Under the pieces are notes generated by a model. It was not told the origin of the DNA and made no database searches. It worked only from the letters and a program-made list of their open reading frames with translations. A DNA stretch of 64,000 bases from Leptolyngbya sp. FACHB-321 (lineage in GTDB: Bacteria; Cyanobacteriota; Cyanobacteriia; Leptolyngbyales; Leptolyngbyaceae): the NCBI RefSeq assembly GCF_014695975.1, contig NZ_JACJPI010000083.1, forward strand, positions 124,001-188,000, in the 5' to 3' direction. Below, piece after piece: positions 31,011 to 42,500 of this stretch (the first letter of the stretch is position 1; each line of letters starts with the position of its first letter). A program made the translations under genes and the position numbers.

Positions 31011-31189
31011 CACGATCGTACCTTCCACCATTGAACCGTATCGCTTATAGACATGCCAAGCCTGGTCAAAAATGAGTTAACACGGCTCGTTTTTCCAGGC
31101 TATTGTCTGTTGTTTTAGTTTTAATGGTGCTACTTAACTAAGGTTGAGAAAAGAGCAAGCGTGAGTGTTGCAAAACGTTCGATCGTTGG

Positions 31190-31855
31190 TCACTGCAAGA
31201 TAGCATCCGCCGTTTGAGAAAAAGGTGCCGCCAAACGCTTTTGTAAAAGTAATCTTCGCGGCTGCTGAAAAAGCCAACCGCGCCAAAAAGGATCAGCTTG
31301 CATCACCCGATAGCCTGCCTTCTCGTACAATCGCCTTGCCTGATGGTTGTCTTCTAGCACATGCAGGTAGAGGTCTTGAAAGCCGCCCTCTAGAGCGATC
31401 GACTCACATGCCCCTAAGAGCTTTTGTGCCACACCTCGCCTGCGCACGTCCGAGTATACAGCCAAATTTGAAACATACGGGTAAGGCAGACTGCGGAACT
31501 GAAAGGGGCTAGTTGAACGAAAGGTAATTTCCACCGTTCCTACCAGATCGCGTCTCGCAGTCGCCTCACCCGTAGATGGCAAGATCACAGCCACAAGACA
31601 CACATAATCTGATGCCGAAGACGAGCGTAAACGATAGCGCAGATCTTCGTACACGCCTACTCGCAAAAGCGGAAGAAACCAGCGCATGAAGCCAACATTC
31701 GGATAAAAGCTATCTGAAAGAAGCTCAACGAGAGCGGCCAAATCCTTCAGTTGGGCAGCGCGGATCGAGAGGCTCAGCGGGTTAGAAGACAATCCGTACG
31801 TTGGTGGCTGACTACAGTTCAAAAGCAAATATAGAACGAAAAACTTAGCGATCAC
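31190..31855 (-). CDS. GNAT-family N-acetyltransferase
   Basis: A 221-residue acetyltransferase. The acetyl-CoA-binding motif A is VYSDVRRRGVAQKLLGACE, preceded by the strand YVSNLAVYS and followed by LHVLEDNHQARRLYEKAGY (motif B). The acceptor cannot be told. It resembles the cyanobacterial/plastid GNAT group annotated in chloroplasts as protein acetyltransferases. The start may be the GTG at 31855 or further in, because the first 25 residues look unlike the family. It converges on aar. Confidence 0.83.
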   Translation of the reverse strand: MIAKFFVLYLLLNCSQPPTYGLSSNPLSLSIRAAQLKDLAALVELLSDSFYPNVGFMRWFLPLLRVGVYEDLRYRLRSSSASDYVCLVAVILPSTGEATARRDLVGTVEITFRSTSPFQFRSLPYPYVSNLAVYSDVRRRGVAQKLLGACESIALEGGFQDLYLHVLEDNHQARRLYEKAGYRVMQADPFWRGWLFQQPRRLLLQKRLAAPFSQTADAILQ

Positions 31856-31982
31856 TACTTTACAGCTAAAAGAACAGTCACTTCTTTGTTCTAAACGCTA
31901 GAAACTAGGAGTAGTCCGTACTTTTTCTGAATCTTGAGCTAAAAATAACTGAATTATCAAACTAATATAGGCACCACTTACA

Positions 31983-32015
31983 TAGCTATTGCAACTAAAG
32001 TCATTGCAATAGCTA
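31983..32015 (-). terminator. Hairpin ending the psbB-psbT unit
   Basis: A perfect 12-bp stem, TAGCTATTGCAA (31983-31994) with TTGCAATAGCTA (32004-32015), has a 9-nt loop. It begins 19 bp after the psbT stop in the direction of transcription. No T run follows, so it may act as a 3' stabiliser as well as a terminator. Confidence 0.65.
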
Positions 32016-32033
32016 CGCAAGGAAGATTTCAAA

Positions 32034-32129
32034 CTATTTGCCAATGCGGGGGGGTTCACGAAAGGCGATCGCAAAAAAGAGCACGCCTAACGCCAACGTA
32101 ATGATCAAAATGTAAGCAACGCTTTCCAT
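32034..32129 (-). CDS. psbT: Photosystem II protein T
   Basis: A 31-codon gene, [20 protein letters not shown] then [11 protein letters not shown]. It is a single membrane helix with a short lumenal/stromal tail ending in PPRIGK, matching PsbT throughout. PsbT lies at the PSII dimer interface beside CP47. The gene lies 134 bp downstream of psbB on the same strand, the usual psbB-psbT arrangement. Confidence 0.97.
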   Translation of the reverse strand: MESVAYILIITLALGVLFFAIAFREPPRIGK

Positions 32130-32263
32130 ACCAAAAAATCCCAACCTTTTTGCAAAACCAGTCTATCGACCTAACTATAAAAGGGGCTAACAGTCTCTAC
32201 ATGACGATCGATAATGGTCAATCTTCAGCAGATTCAGTTGTAGCCCCTTAATTCTACGAACGC

Positions 32264-33796
32264 CTAAACGGCTTCTTTGCGGCGAGTACTCTTATCACCG
32301 AGCTTCTGATAGAAGCCCCACTCTACTTGCTCTTCGGAGAGGTCTGGATCAACACCTGCAAACACATCCCGGAAGATGGTACGAGTGCCATGCCAGATAT
32401 GACCAAAGAAGAATAGCAGCGCGAATACTGCATGACCAAAGGTAAACCAACCACGAGGGCTAGTACGGAATACACCATCAGAATTCAGCGTCTCACGATC
32501 GAACTCAAATGGTTCACCCAGTTGGCTCGCACGTGCATAGCGCTTAACAGTAGCAGGATCTTTAAACGTTTGACCGTTCAATACCCCTCCGTAGAAGCTT
32601 GCTGTCACACCGTTTTGTTCAAAGCTGTACTTAGACTCTGCTTTGCGGAACGGAATATCAGCACGCACAATGCCATCTTTATCAGTCAGGACAACTGGAA
32701 AGTTCTCAAAGAAGTTAGGCAGGCGGCGCACTGATAGCTCTCGCCCTTCGCTGTCTTTAAAGACTGGATGACCCAACCAAGCCTGAGCAATGCCATCACC
32801 TTTGTTCATTTGACCCGTGCGGAACAAACCACCCTTCGCAGGGCTATTGCCAACATAGTCGTAGAAAGCAAGTTTCTCAGGAATCGCTGCATAGGCATCT
32901 ACTAAGCTGCTTCCATCAGCAACACTTGTCTGCACGCGACGATCGATTTCTTGCTTAAAGAAACCGCTATCCCACTGATAGCGCGTTGGACCAAACAATT
33001 CGATCGGTGTTGTTGCGCTACCAAACCACATTGTGCCAGCAACGACGAACGCTGCAAAAAACACTGCTGCAATACTGCTAGAAAGCACTGTTTCAATGTT
33101 CCCCATCCGCAGCGCTTTGTACAAACGCTCTGGGGGACGAACACTCAGGTGAAAAAGACCAGCAATGATGCCAACAATGCCTGCGGCGATGTGATGCGCC
33201 ACAACCCCGCCTGGGTTGAAAGGATTAAACCCAGCTGGGCCCCATTCAGGCGCTACAGGTTGAACGCTACCAGTTAGGCCGTAGGGATCAGATACCCACA
33301 TACCAGGACCAAACAGTCCTGTCAGATGGAAGGCACCAAAGCCAAAGCAGAGCAAACCAGACAAAAACAAATGAATGCCAAACATCTTTGGCAAATCAAG
33401 TGCTGGCTCACCAGTACGAGGATCTCTAAAAAGCTCCAGATCCCAGTAAACCCAGTGCCAGCAGGCTGCTAGAAACAACAGACCAGACAGGACAATGTGA
33501 GCAGCCGCAACACCCTCAAACGACCAAAAGCCAGGATTAACTCCTGTCTCGCCAGTGATGCTCCAGCCACTCCAAGAGCCTGTGACACCCAACCGTGCCA
33601 TAAACGGCATAACAAACATCCCTTGACGCCAGATCGGATTGAGAACTGGGTCACTCGGATCGAAGATCGCAAGCTCATAGAGAGCCATGGAACCTGCCCA
33701 CCCTGCCACAAGTGCAGTGTGCATCAGGTGCGTTGCGATTAGCCGACCTGGATCATTGATAAGAACAGTATGTACTCGGTACCAGGGTAGTCCCAT
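32264..33796 (-). CDS. psbB: Photosystem II CP47 chlorophyll apoprotein
   Basis: A 510-residue core antenna protein of PSII. It starts [20 protein letters not shown], has six transmembrane helices with paired His ligands (for example [17 protein letters not shown] and [13 protein letters not shown]), and a large lumenal loop between helices V and VI. The length is standard. The SD sequence AAGGAGG lies upstream of ATG 33796. It is followed by psbT and is divergent from a ferredoxin gene across a 528-bp regulatory spacer. Confidence 0.98.
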   Translation of the reverse strand: MGLPWYRVHTVLINDPGRLIATHLMHTALVAGWAGSMALYELAIFDPSDPVLNPIWRQGMFVMPFMARLGVTGSWSGWSITGETGVNPGFWSFEGVAAAHIVLSGLLFLAACWHWVYWDLELFRDPRTGEPALDLPKMFGIHLFLSGLLCFGFGAFHLTGLFGPGMWVSDPYGLTGSVQPVAPEWGPAGFNPFNPGGVVAHHIAAGIVGIIAGLFHLSVRPPERLYKALRMGNIETVLSSSIAAVFFAAFVVAGTMWFGSATTPIELFGPTRYQWDSGFFKQEIDRRVQTSVADGSSLVDAYAAIPEKLAFYDYVGNSPAKGGLFRTGQMNKGDGIAQAWLGHPVFKDSEGRELSVRRLPNFFENFPVVLTDKDGIVRADIPFRKAESKYSFEQNGVTASFYGGVLNGQTFKDPATVKRYARASQLGEPFEFDRETLNSDGVFRTSPRGWFTFGHAVFALLFFFGHIWHGTRTIFRDVFAGVDPDLSEEQVEWGFYQKLGDKSTRRKEAV

Positions 33797-34324
33797 TGAC
33801 TACGCTCCTCCTTGTGAATAGCTCTAGTTCGACGTATTCCTAAACATTTTTTAAAGCGCCAGACATTTAGTATCTCTACCAAGTCTGAGGCTCATTCAAC
33901 CTCACGCTTCTCAATCTGGCTCTTAATTCGGCAGTCTGACAAGAGCTAGATTGCAGCCCACCAGAGATGTTTGTGAAAATGAAGACGTACAAAGAAGTGT
34001 AACCAGTGTGAGAACCGATTGCAAGCAAAAGAGAGTTATGCCAAAGTTTTGAGCAAGCCAGGCATAGTCTTGTAAACTTACGTAACAGCAAGGCGTTGAA
34101 GCTATCAAATGTTACCAAAGTTTTAGGGACGTAGATGAGGTTTAAGGAACGGTGTTAACGTCCCCAAACTTTTGGCTCTAGCGTACACAGCGTACGGTCT
34201 CTATCTTCTTAATAATGTTCTGCTTCTAGCTGAATGCAGGCACCAAGCCCAATTGGTATCTTCTGCTCACAACCATATCTCCCTGTAATCACCACAGCTA
34301 CTTTTTGTAAACGGAATCTAAGGC
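33797..34324. other. Divergent psbB / ferredoxin regulatory spacer
   Basis: A 528-base region. It contains an HLR1-like site (34069-34086) and an imperfect inverted repeat of about 18-nt arms (34115-34132, CCAAAGTTTTAGGGACGT, with 34158-34175). No small gene was seen; a leftward 80-codon frame at 33876-34118 is not convincing. Confidence 0.5.
34069..34086 (-). promoter_or_regulatory. HLR1-like RpaB-binding site upstream of psbB
   Basis: Read leftward the site is GTTACGTA-AG-TTTACAAG. The HLR1 consensus for the response regulator RpaB is two (G/T)TTACA(T/A)(T/A) repeats with two bases between, and 14 of 16 positions agree. It lies 273 bp upstream of psbB and 239 bp from the divergent ferredoxin gene. 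RpaB controls photosystem genes by light; the assignment here is inference. Confidence 0.45.
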
Positions 34325-34630
34325 ATGACAACCATTAAGTTTTTGAAAGAAGATCGTGAAGTCGTTGTGGCAGATGGTGCAAACCTTAGACTAAAGGCGA
34401 TCGAGAACCGCATTGACATTTATACCTTTGTGGGAAAAATGACCAACTGTGGTGGCTACGGTCAATGTGGCACGTGCCTTGTCGAAGTTGTTGAAGGCAT
34501 GGAGCATCTTTCGCCCCTCACCGACACGGAAAAGAACAAACTGAAGAAGAAACCTCCTACCTACCGGCTAGCGTGTCAGGCTCTGGTGAATGGTGACGTA
34601 ACTATTAAAACTAAGCCTTCTACAAAATGA
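34325..34630 (+). CDS. [2Fe-2S] ferredoxin, CX5CX2C type
   Basis: A 101-residue ferredoxin. The cluster ligands are Cys42, Cys48, Cys51 ([11 protein letters not shown]) and Cys84 (YRLACQAL). The spacing C-x5-C-x2-C-x32-C differs from plant-type photosynthetic ferredoxin PetF (C-x4-C-x2-C), so this is not the main PSI acceptor. It is one of the minor cyanobacterial ferredoxins. It is rich in Lys near the C-terminus. Its partner is unknown. It is divergent from psbB, a neighbourhood seen in other cyanobacteria. AAGG precedes ATG 34325. Confidence 0.88.
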   Translation: MTTIKFLKEDREVVVADGANLRLKAIENRIDIYTFVGKMTNCGGYGQCGTCLVEVVEGMEHLSPLTDTEKNKLKKKPPTYRLACQALVNGDVTIKTKPSTK

Positions 34631-34706
34631 AGGCTTTTGAACTTGGAGTGTGATCGCCCTGAATCCAAACGCCTTTCTGCCTCAGAAACCGTAGTGTGCG
34701 CTTCTT

Positions 34707-34744
34707 ACAGAATGACTACTTAAACAGACAGAATGACTACTTAA
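34707..34744. repeat. Two 17-bp direct repeats, 21-bp period, upstream of psbM
   Basis: ACAGAATGACTACTTAA occurs at 34707-34723 and exactly again at 34728-34744. The 21-bp period is two helical turns, which would place both copies on the same DNA face. The second copy ends 113 bp before psbM. It could be a paired protein-binding site or a simple local duplication. Confidence 0.8.
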
Positions 34745-34857
34745 GTAGAGCGTTTCTACCAGATCAACGTGTAGTTCGTTCACAACCCTATTTTCAGTCA
34801 GGAAGATCGCACAGTGGTATCCTGTTAGTGTCGATGCAGCGCTAGTCGGGTAATTTT

Positions 34858-34974
34858 ATGCAAGTCAATGAGTTAGGGTTTATTGCAAGCATCCTATTCG
34901 TGCTGGTTCCAGCAGTTTTTCTACTCATCCTCTACATTCAGACGGCAAGCAGAGAAACCAATAAAGACTCTTAA
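34858..34974 (+). CDS. psbM: Photosystem II protein M
   Basis: A 38-codon gene, [20 protein letters not shown] then [18 protein letters not shown]. One transmembrane helix and the MQVNxLGFIA opening identify PsbM, a dimer-interface subunit of PSII. It is on the plus strand between the ferredoxin and psbO. A terminator follows, so it is probably monocistronic. Confidence 0.96.
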   Translation: MQVNELGFIASILFVLVPAVFLLILYIQTASRETNKDS

Positions 34975-35007
34975 GAGTGCCATCTGGCAGTCTTTGAATT
35001 CATTCGC

Positions 35008-35045
35008 AAAGTGCTAGGAGCGACAGTTCCTGGCACTTTGTGTTT
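35008..35045 (+). terminator. psbM terminator
   Basis: A 12-bp stem, AAAGTGCTAGGA (35008-35019) with TCCTGGCACTTT (35028-35039), has one G·T pair and an 8-nt loop. GTGTTTT follows. It lies 34 bp after the psbM stop. Confidence 0.75.
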
Positions 35046-35193
35046 TGATTGCTGTTGCGACTGGTGTTACGAATGCAGCGTCGGTTGAGATTAGTTTGAT
35101 CGTTTGTGCAATCGACTGAGCCTACTGCCTTCTGTTTATCTTTGGGTGTGGTTGCACTGGCATCACAAGCAACTGTTGCATGAACACGGGTGC

Positions 35194-35559
35194 TTAAAGG
35201 AGCGTTTCATCAGCGCCTGCAAGAGGAATAAAGCTGGCAAAACTTGATGCTGGGTCTTTAACCGCTGTGTCCTGAAAATTGCTGAGTAATGACTGTAATT
35301 TCATGCGGTGGATATAGGGCCAGCCACCAGACGCTTCAATATCCTTTAGTAAGCTGTAGAGTGCCTGACGATTATCAGGTAGAGAATCCTGAAATAGGCT
35401 ATCACGGATCTCTTGATGCAAGCCTTCTAGCAGCCTCAGTAAAGACAACAGGGCTAAATTATCACCTTGACGGTCACGGGCTACCTGCCGAATAGTCTCA
35501 GCAATGGACTGGAGACTAGCTTCAAGATGCTGTGCCTTGACACAATCGCGATCGCTCAT
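35194..35559 (-). CDS. Conserved-looking hypothetical protein
   Basis: I do not recognise this family. It is a 121-residue soluble, mainly helical protein (start MSDRDCVKAQHLEASLQSIA at ATG 35559; a farther in-frame Met at 35580 adds 7 residues). Leucine-rich heptads in 10-60 (LALLSLLRLLEGLHQEIRDS) suggest a coiled coil. Codon use resembles the neighbours. It is leftward, between psbM and psbO, with no operon partner. Confidence 0.6.
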   Translation of the reverse strand: MSDRDCVKAQHLEASLQSIAETIRQVARDRQGDNLALLSLLRLLEGLHQEIRDSLFQDSLPDNRQALYSLLKDIEASGGWPYIHRMKLQSLLSNFQDTAVKDPASSFASFIPLAGADETLL

Positions 35560-35990
35560 CAAAGTAAAATCCCTAAACACTACCTAATCATCTAGCTAGT
35601 ATCTGACATTAGTCCGTCAAGTGCATCACCTGCCATCCTGCCCTTTAATGCTAGTAGCTGCAACTGCTGGTATTAAGTGCAACTGTCAGCGCTAACTTTA
35701 TTGTGTAGATCAAGTAAAAGCTACATTGCCGTGTAAAATTCAGAATGAAGTCTTAGTTCGATCGTGTCTAGGAATTAAGCCTTCAGTAAGGCAGAGATAT
35801 ACTTCATCCTGTCTCACTGAAGACTTGGGGCATGCTCCCAGAGATTTAGGTACTGGGTTCTAGTAGAGTCTTCTTGCCTGTTGTCACAGTTGTCGCTAAG
35901 GCAAGGCTCCCGTCTTAATGGGTGAAGCTCGTTAAGATTCAGCTTTTGGTTTCATTGTCAAAAAATATTTACGTTGATATTGAGGTTTTC
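35560..35990. other. Upstream region of psbO
   Basis: About 430 bases. It contains a possible leader hairpin, CTTCAGT (35781-35787) with ACTGAAG (35816-35822). In-frame codons from 35922 to psbO's ATG do not look like a signal peptide and are not included in psbO. No separate gene was seen. Confidence 0.4.
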
Positions 35991-36821
35991 ATGAAGTACC
36001 GCGCTTTAACCGTTGCACTTCTGGCATTATGCGTCAGTCTAATGACTGTTTTTTCTACACCCCCCGCTTTTGCTAGAGAAGCCCTAACGTACGATCAAAT
36101 TCGAGGCACGGGCTTGGCTAACAGTTGTCCAGTGCTAGAAGCAACATCTCGTGGTTCAATACCGATCGAAGCTGATAAGTCCTACACACTTACCTCTCTT
36201 TGTTTGCAGCCAACGAGCTTTCTCATCAAAGAGGAATCTACAAACAAACGGCAAAAAGCAGAATTTGTTTCCGCTAAACTAATGACCCGCTACACATCTA
36301 CTATTGAGTCGGTTGAAGGCAAACTAAACCTAAACCCTGATGGTAGTCTTACGTTCGTTGAACAAGATGGTATTGACTTTCAAGCCATTACTGTGCAGCT
36401 TCCTGGTGGTGAGCGCGTTCCGTTTTTGTTTACCATTAAGAGCTTAGTCGCCACTACTCAGCCTGGGTTAGGTAGTATCAGTACGGCTACTGACTTCGAA
36501 GGCTCGTTTAAGGTACCCTCTTACCGCACGGCAAACTTCCTTGACCCAAAAGGTCGTGGTTTGACTGCTGGTTATGGCAATGCGGTCGGTCTTCCTGCTC
36601 AGGGAGATGCTGAAGAATTAGCAAAGGAAAACACAAAGCAGTTTCAGCTTGATAAAGGTCGAATTTCGCTCCAGGTTGCCAAGATTGACAATGTAACAGG
36701 CGAAATTGCCGGCACTTTTGAGAGTGAACAGCCATCCGAGACAGACATGGGTTCTAAAAAACCCAGCGACGTCAGGATCAGTGGTCTTTTCTATGCTCGT
36801 GTTGAACCAGCGGCGGTCTAA
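35991..36821 (+). CDS. psbO: Photosystem II manganese-stabilizing protein PsbO
   Basis: The 33-kDa extrinsic protein on the lumenal side that stabilises the Mn4CaO5 cluster. ATG 35991, preceded by TTGAGG, gives 276 residues. The signal peptide MKYRALTVALLALCVSLMTV ends at AFA before REALTYDQIRGTGLANSCP. The two disulfide cysteines are in NSCPVLE and TSLCLQP, and the KGRGLTAGYGNAVGLPA and FYARVEP motifs are present. The terminator follows and sigF lies downstream. Confidence 0.97.
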   Translation: MKYRALTVALLALCVSLMTVFSTPPAFAREALTYDQIRGTGLANSCPVLEATSRGSIPIEADKSYTLTSLCLQPTSFLIKEESTNKRQKAEFVSAKLMTRYTSTIESVEGKLNLNPDGSLTFVEQDGIDFQAITVQLPGGERVPFLFTIKSLVATTQPGLGSISTATDFEGSFKVPSYRTANFLDPKGRGLTAGYGNAVGLPAQGDAEELAKENTKQFQLDKGRISLQVAKIDNVTGEIAGTFESEQPSETDMGSKKPSDVRISGLFYARVEPAAV

Positions 36822-36893
36822 GCTTTGAAAGCTTGTTCCTGAGTCTTAGATGAAGCGGGTTTTCACTTCATGTTGCTAATTGATCTACTTTTT

Positions 36894-36917
36894 AGGGGGC
36901 ATAGAGCCCCTTTTTTT
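36894..36917 (+). terminator. psbO terminator
   Basis: GGGGC-ATAGA-GCCCC (36896-36910), followed by seven Ts, about 75 bp after the psbO stop. Confidence 0.8.
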
Positions 36918-37430
36918 GAGCTTTTACATTACACTTTTTTACTTGAAATTCTGCTTAACGGTAAATAAGGGATCTGTATCTATAACCAAAAAAAACAATG
37001 AAAAGTGCTGCTGCTTTGCCTTTCCGTAGAATCAACGTTGTCGTCGTATAATTTCAGGAAGTCGATTCTTTGCCGAAACTCCAACTTGTAACAATATTGC
37101 AACCGCTAGTGAACAACCAGTGATGAGCCGCTTTGACTTTATTATCAGATCCGTAAAAATGCCGTTGCTGTGAATCTGTGTGAACGAATAGTGTTAATCA
37201 ACAGCAGTAGAACGTCAGCACACCAACTTGGTTTCTCAGAAAAAACTCTGAAGGCTCTGGTCGCTGGAGTGCAGTTCAACTGAAGTCATTGAGTTCTTTA
37301 GTCGAATGGTTAGTTGTTTGCAAGACCCATTCCTAGAGTGATTTTTCCGCCCAGTGTGCCCTGCTGAACATTAACTAAGACGGCGTTTGATTCTTCCTGA
37401 TATCACTTGCTCTACCGACTGAAATTCGTC
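36918..37430. other. Upstream region of the sigma factor gene
   Basis: About 510 bases with no recognisable gene. A TTG at 37407 is in frame with the sigma factor, but I prefer ATG 37431. The long spacer suggests separate regulation of the sigma factor from psbO. Confidence 0.4.
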
Positions 37431-38207
37431 ATGCTAACGACAGTAAACTGTGAATTGAAAAGCGAGAGTTTACAACTTTTGCGGGTCTATCAACAATCGC
37501 CCTGTCCTCAGGTGCGAAATCAACTGGTTGAACTTAACATTGGTTTAGTTAGAAAGGAAGCGCATCACTGGATTCACCAGTGTACTGAGGGTTACGAGGA
37601 TTTGCTACAGGTTGGCTCGATCGGCTTGATTCGGGCAATCGAACGTTTCGACATCTCAAAAGGGCACGCTTTTAGTTCCTTTGCCATTCCCTATATACGG
37701 GGTGAGATTCAACACTATCTGCGCGATAAAAGTCCTTCTGTTCGCATTCCCCGACGTTGGCAAGCGCTTGAACGGCAAGCAGCCCTAGCAGTACGTGATT
37801 TGCAGGTCAAGCTGAAGCGTCAACCCATCGACTCGGAAATTGCAGTAGCGATCGATATCACATTGGCTGAGTGGCAAGAGATTAAACTGGCTTGCCGTAA
37901 CCGTGCCATTCTTAGTCTAGATGCACCCGTCCGGGATGAAGACGAAGGAGCATCGTCACTAGGGGAATTAGTACCGGATACACAATATCGCAGCTTCCAA
38001 CTAGCGCAAGAAGACCAGTTGCGCCTACAGCAGTCGTTAGTGCAACTAGAAAACCGAACACGTGAAATCCTAGAGTTCGTCTTTCTCCACGACTTGACCC
38101 AAAAAGAAACTGCCGAGCGTCTTGGTATTAGTGCTGTTACGGTTTCTCGTCGGGTTAAAAAGGGACTAGAGTCGCTCCAAAAACTGATGGTCGGGTCAGA
38201 AGACTAA
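37431..38207 (+). CDS. sigF: RNA polymerase sigma factor, SigF-like (group 3)
   Basis: A 258-residue alternative sigma factor with regions 2, 3 and 4 and no region 1. Region 2 reads YEDLLQVGSIGLIRAIERFD then SFAIPYIRGEIQHYLRDKS. Region 4 has TREILEFVFLHDLTQKETAERL with the helix-turn-helix LGISAVTVSRRVKKGLESL. This pattern fits the SigF/SigB-FliA-related group 3, in cyanobacteria tied to pili, motility and stress. Its position next to psbO supports SigF: I recall the same neighbours in Nostoc. TTG 37407 is an alternative start. Confidence 0.85.
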   Translation: MLTTVNCELKSESLQLLRVYQQSPCPQVRNQLVELNIGLVRKEAHHWIHQCTEGYEDLLQVGSIGLIRAIERFDISKGHAFSSFAIPYIRGEIQHYLRDKSPSVRIPRRWQALERQAALAVRDLQVKLKRQPIDSEIAVAIDITLAEWQEIKLACRNRAILSLDAPVRDEDEGASSLGELVPDTQYRSFQLAQEDQLRLQQSLVQLENRTREILEFVFLHDLTQKETAERLGISAVTVSRRVKKGLESLQKLMVGSED

Positions 38208-38315
38208 CGTCATTGTTTGATCAACATACTTTTGTCTTCAGCTGGCGTTTAGAACGCAACCTTTCATAACAGAACATAACTCGGTTCAACAGCGTATCGC
38301 TGCGCTTTTACTGGT

Positions 38316-39536
<1,221 letters not shown>

Positions 39537-39582
39537 GAAAGGCTCAAGTAAATAACAAGGTTAGAAGTCTTAGCCATGCTGC

Positions 39583-42500
39583 TTAAGCTGCTAGCGGTAG
39601 GGTAAACCAAAAGGTTGCACCCTGCCCAGGCGCACTAATTGCGCCAATCTGCCCACCATGAGCTGTAATGATTTGCCGACAAAGATAAAGACCTAAGCCG
39701 ATACCAGTTGAACGACGGGCGCGTGTGCCACGAGTGTAACGGTCGAAGAGGGAATCACATTCGTCTGGGGTCATACCAACTCCATTGTCTTGCACACTAC
39801 AGCGGATCATGTCACTGGCGATCGTTGCCTCTAGCGTTAAATGTAGTCCGGGTGGATTATGCTTCAACGCATTGGTAAGGAGATTCTCAAACACGCGCCG
39901 CAGCATAGTGGAATCAGCAGTAACCAAAGGGAAGGCAGCGGAAATTTGATTGTTCAGCGTTGCCTGGTTCTCAAGCAACAGCGGCTCTAGATCATCGACG
40001 ATTGCGCGTACTAGATTGCTTAAGTTGAGCTGTTCGCAGTGCAGATTAATGCCCCAAGTTTCGCTGGAGTGTGCTTCTAGTAAGGAGTTGATCATACTAA
40101 GCTGACGATCGCTGCTTTGCACCATCCGCTCCAAAATCGAGCGTTTAAGCACAACCGTATCGCCTGGTTTCTGCTGTAGGTTTTTGAGTACCATCATCGT
40201 GCCCATGATGGGTGTCCGCAGATCATGAGAAACAGCATTCAAAAAGTCGTCTTTGGTTTGACTAAGTTCCTGAAGTGCCAGCATGTTTTGTTGGAGTTGA
40301 GCTGTACGTTCCTGCACCTGTTGTTCCAGGCTGCTAGCAAGGGTTTGCACTTGATGGTACAGCTCTGCCTGCTGAATCGCGATCGCCACTTGCACTGCCA
40401 ATTGCTCTAAAAGCTGAGTCTCGAAAGCTGTCCAGTGACGGGGGCGGTCACACTGATTGGCAACCAGTACACCAAAGAACTCCTCGCCGAGGATAATGGG
40501 CACTCCCAGGCTGGCTTGAATGTGGCAGCGCTTGTAATAATCTGCCAATAGGGGTGATACGGTTGCGGTTGCAGTATCGTCGATCGCTTGCACTTGCCCT
40601 TGAGCAAACAGCGCTCGAATTTCGCGCAGGTAGATGTCATCGGCAATCCAGGTAAGAATTGACCCCCATTCGGCTGCGGCAGATTCTGCAACAACTTTGC
40701 CATGCCATGCTGCATCAATTTGACCGATGAAGACGCGATCGACGGTCAGAAATTGACGAACTTCGGCTACGGTGGTCGTAAGAATTTGATCGAGATTGAG
40801 CGATCGCCGAATGCGGAGAGCGATTAACCCTAGCAGACGATCGCGGTCAGCATTTGCCTGTAGCTGGGCGATCGCGCGTTTGCGCTGCGTAATGTCGCGC
40901 ACAATTGCCAGTACCTCATCTTTACCACTCACAACCAAGCGGGCTTCGTAGTCACGCAATTCGCCTTGGTTACGTAGTTGATACTCAAAAATCTGGATTT
41001 CGCCCGTTGTTAGCGTGCGTGTAATGTATGCCATCCGCTGCTCCGCCGTTTCTGGAGGTAGCACTTCGTAGATGGTTTTGCCGATCATGTCACTGGCTGG
41101 AGTGACAAAGTCATTCTCTTGCTCGGCTTTGCAGTCTAGATACATACCGTCCCGACGGATGCGGAACATCATGTCGGGGATTGCATTTAAAAACGCCAGG
41201 TTGCGTGCTTCACTGACTTGGAGGGCTTCTTCCGTGCGTTTGCGATCAGTGATATCGAATGAAACCGTGAGCAGGCAGGAAACGCCTTTAAGGCGAATGA
41301 TTTCTGCAGAGAGGAGTGCTACGCCAATTTCACCCGATTTGCGACGGAATTTTATTTCTAAGTTACGAACTGAGCCACACTCTTGAAGCATTTGCAGCAT
41401 GGTGGCACGTGCTCCTAAATCGACCCAAATGTTTAAGGCGGGGATTGTAAGCCCAATGATCTCTTCCCGCTGGTAGCCTGTAATCTGTAAGAAGCTGTCG
41501 TTAACGTCGATGACGCGCGATAGGGGAGCGGCTTGTAAGGTTGTGAGGGTCATTGCAGTGGGGCTACGCTGAAAGACGATCGAAAATTTTTCCTCGGATT
41601 CGCGTAGTGCTTGTTCCGATCGCTTCCGTTCGGTGATGTCTAGAATGTAGCCTTCGTAATGGGTTACGTCTCCCGCTTCGTTGTAAATCAAGCTACAAAA
41701 GTCATAGACCCAGCGAACGTCTCCATCCGCCTGTACGATTCGGTAATCTTGTTCAATAGCGGTTGCTTTGGCAGCGACGCTTGCCGCCACTTCAGTCTCA
41801 ACTCGAGTCGCATCATCCGGGTAGATAATATCGCCATAAAGGAGTTTGCCAGACGTGAATGTCTCTGGCTCGTAGCCAAACTGATGCACATTGGCAGACA
41901 CATACTCAACTGGGAAGCCCGTTTCTGCTCGCCAGCGAAAGACAACCACTGAACCTGACGCAAAGAGGCGACGTTCACGATCGCTGGCTTGCTCTGCCCG
42001 TCTACGCTCCGTTACATCCGTTAAAACTGACAGGGAGCGTAGGGTTGCCCCGTCTGAGTCTCGCTCAGCGATCGCAGACAGCAACACGTCCATGATTTCG
42101 CCGTTTTTCTTCACAAATTGATAGGGTACGTCAGTACACAGACCGGTGCTGAAGTAGGCTGGCAGTACAACTGTTTCAGCATAATGACGTGAGGCTGGAG
42201 TCATAAACTCTACGGCTTTGCGCCCCAATACCTCACTGCGTGTGTAGCCGAGTGACGAGAGCCAGTGCTCGCTGACGCTGATTAAACAATCGCGGCGATC
42301 GGTCGATTGGAGCATTGCGGGTGTGTTGTTGTAGAGCGAGCGATAGCGATGCTCCCGCTCGCGCAGTGCTGCTTCTGCACGTTTGCGATCAGTAACGTCA
42401 CGCTCAATACCAAGTACTTCTCCTGCGCCACTCACAACCAAGCGCACTTCGTAATCCCGCTGTTCTCCAATCTGTGAACCGCGGTCGTGGGTAAGCTGAT

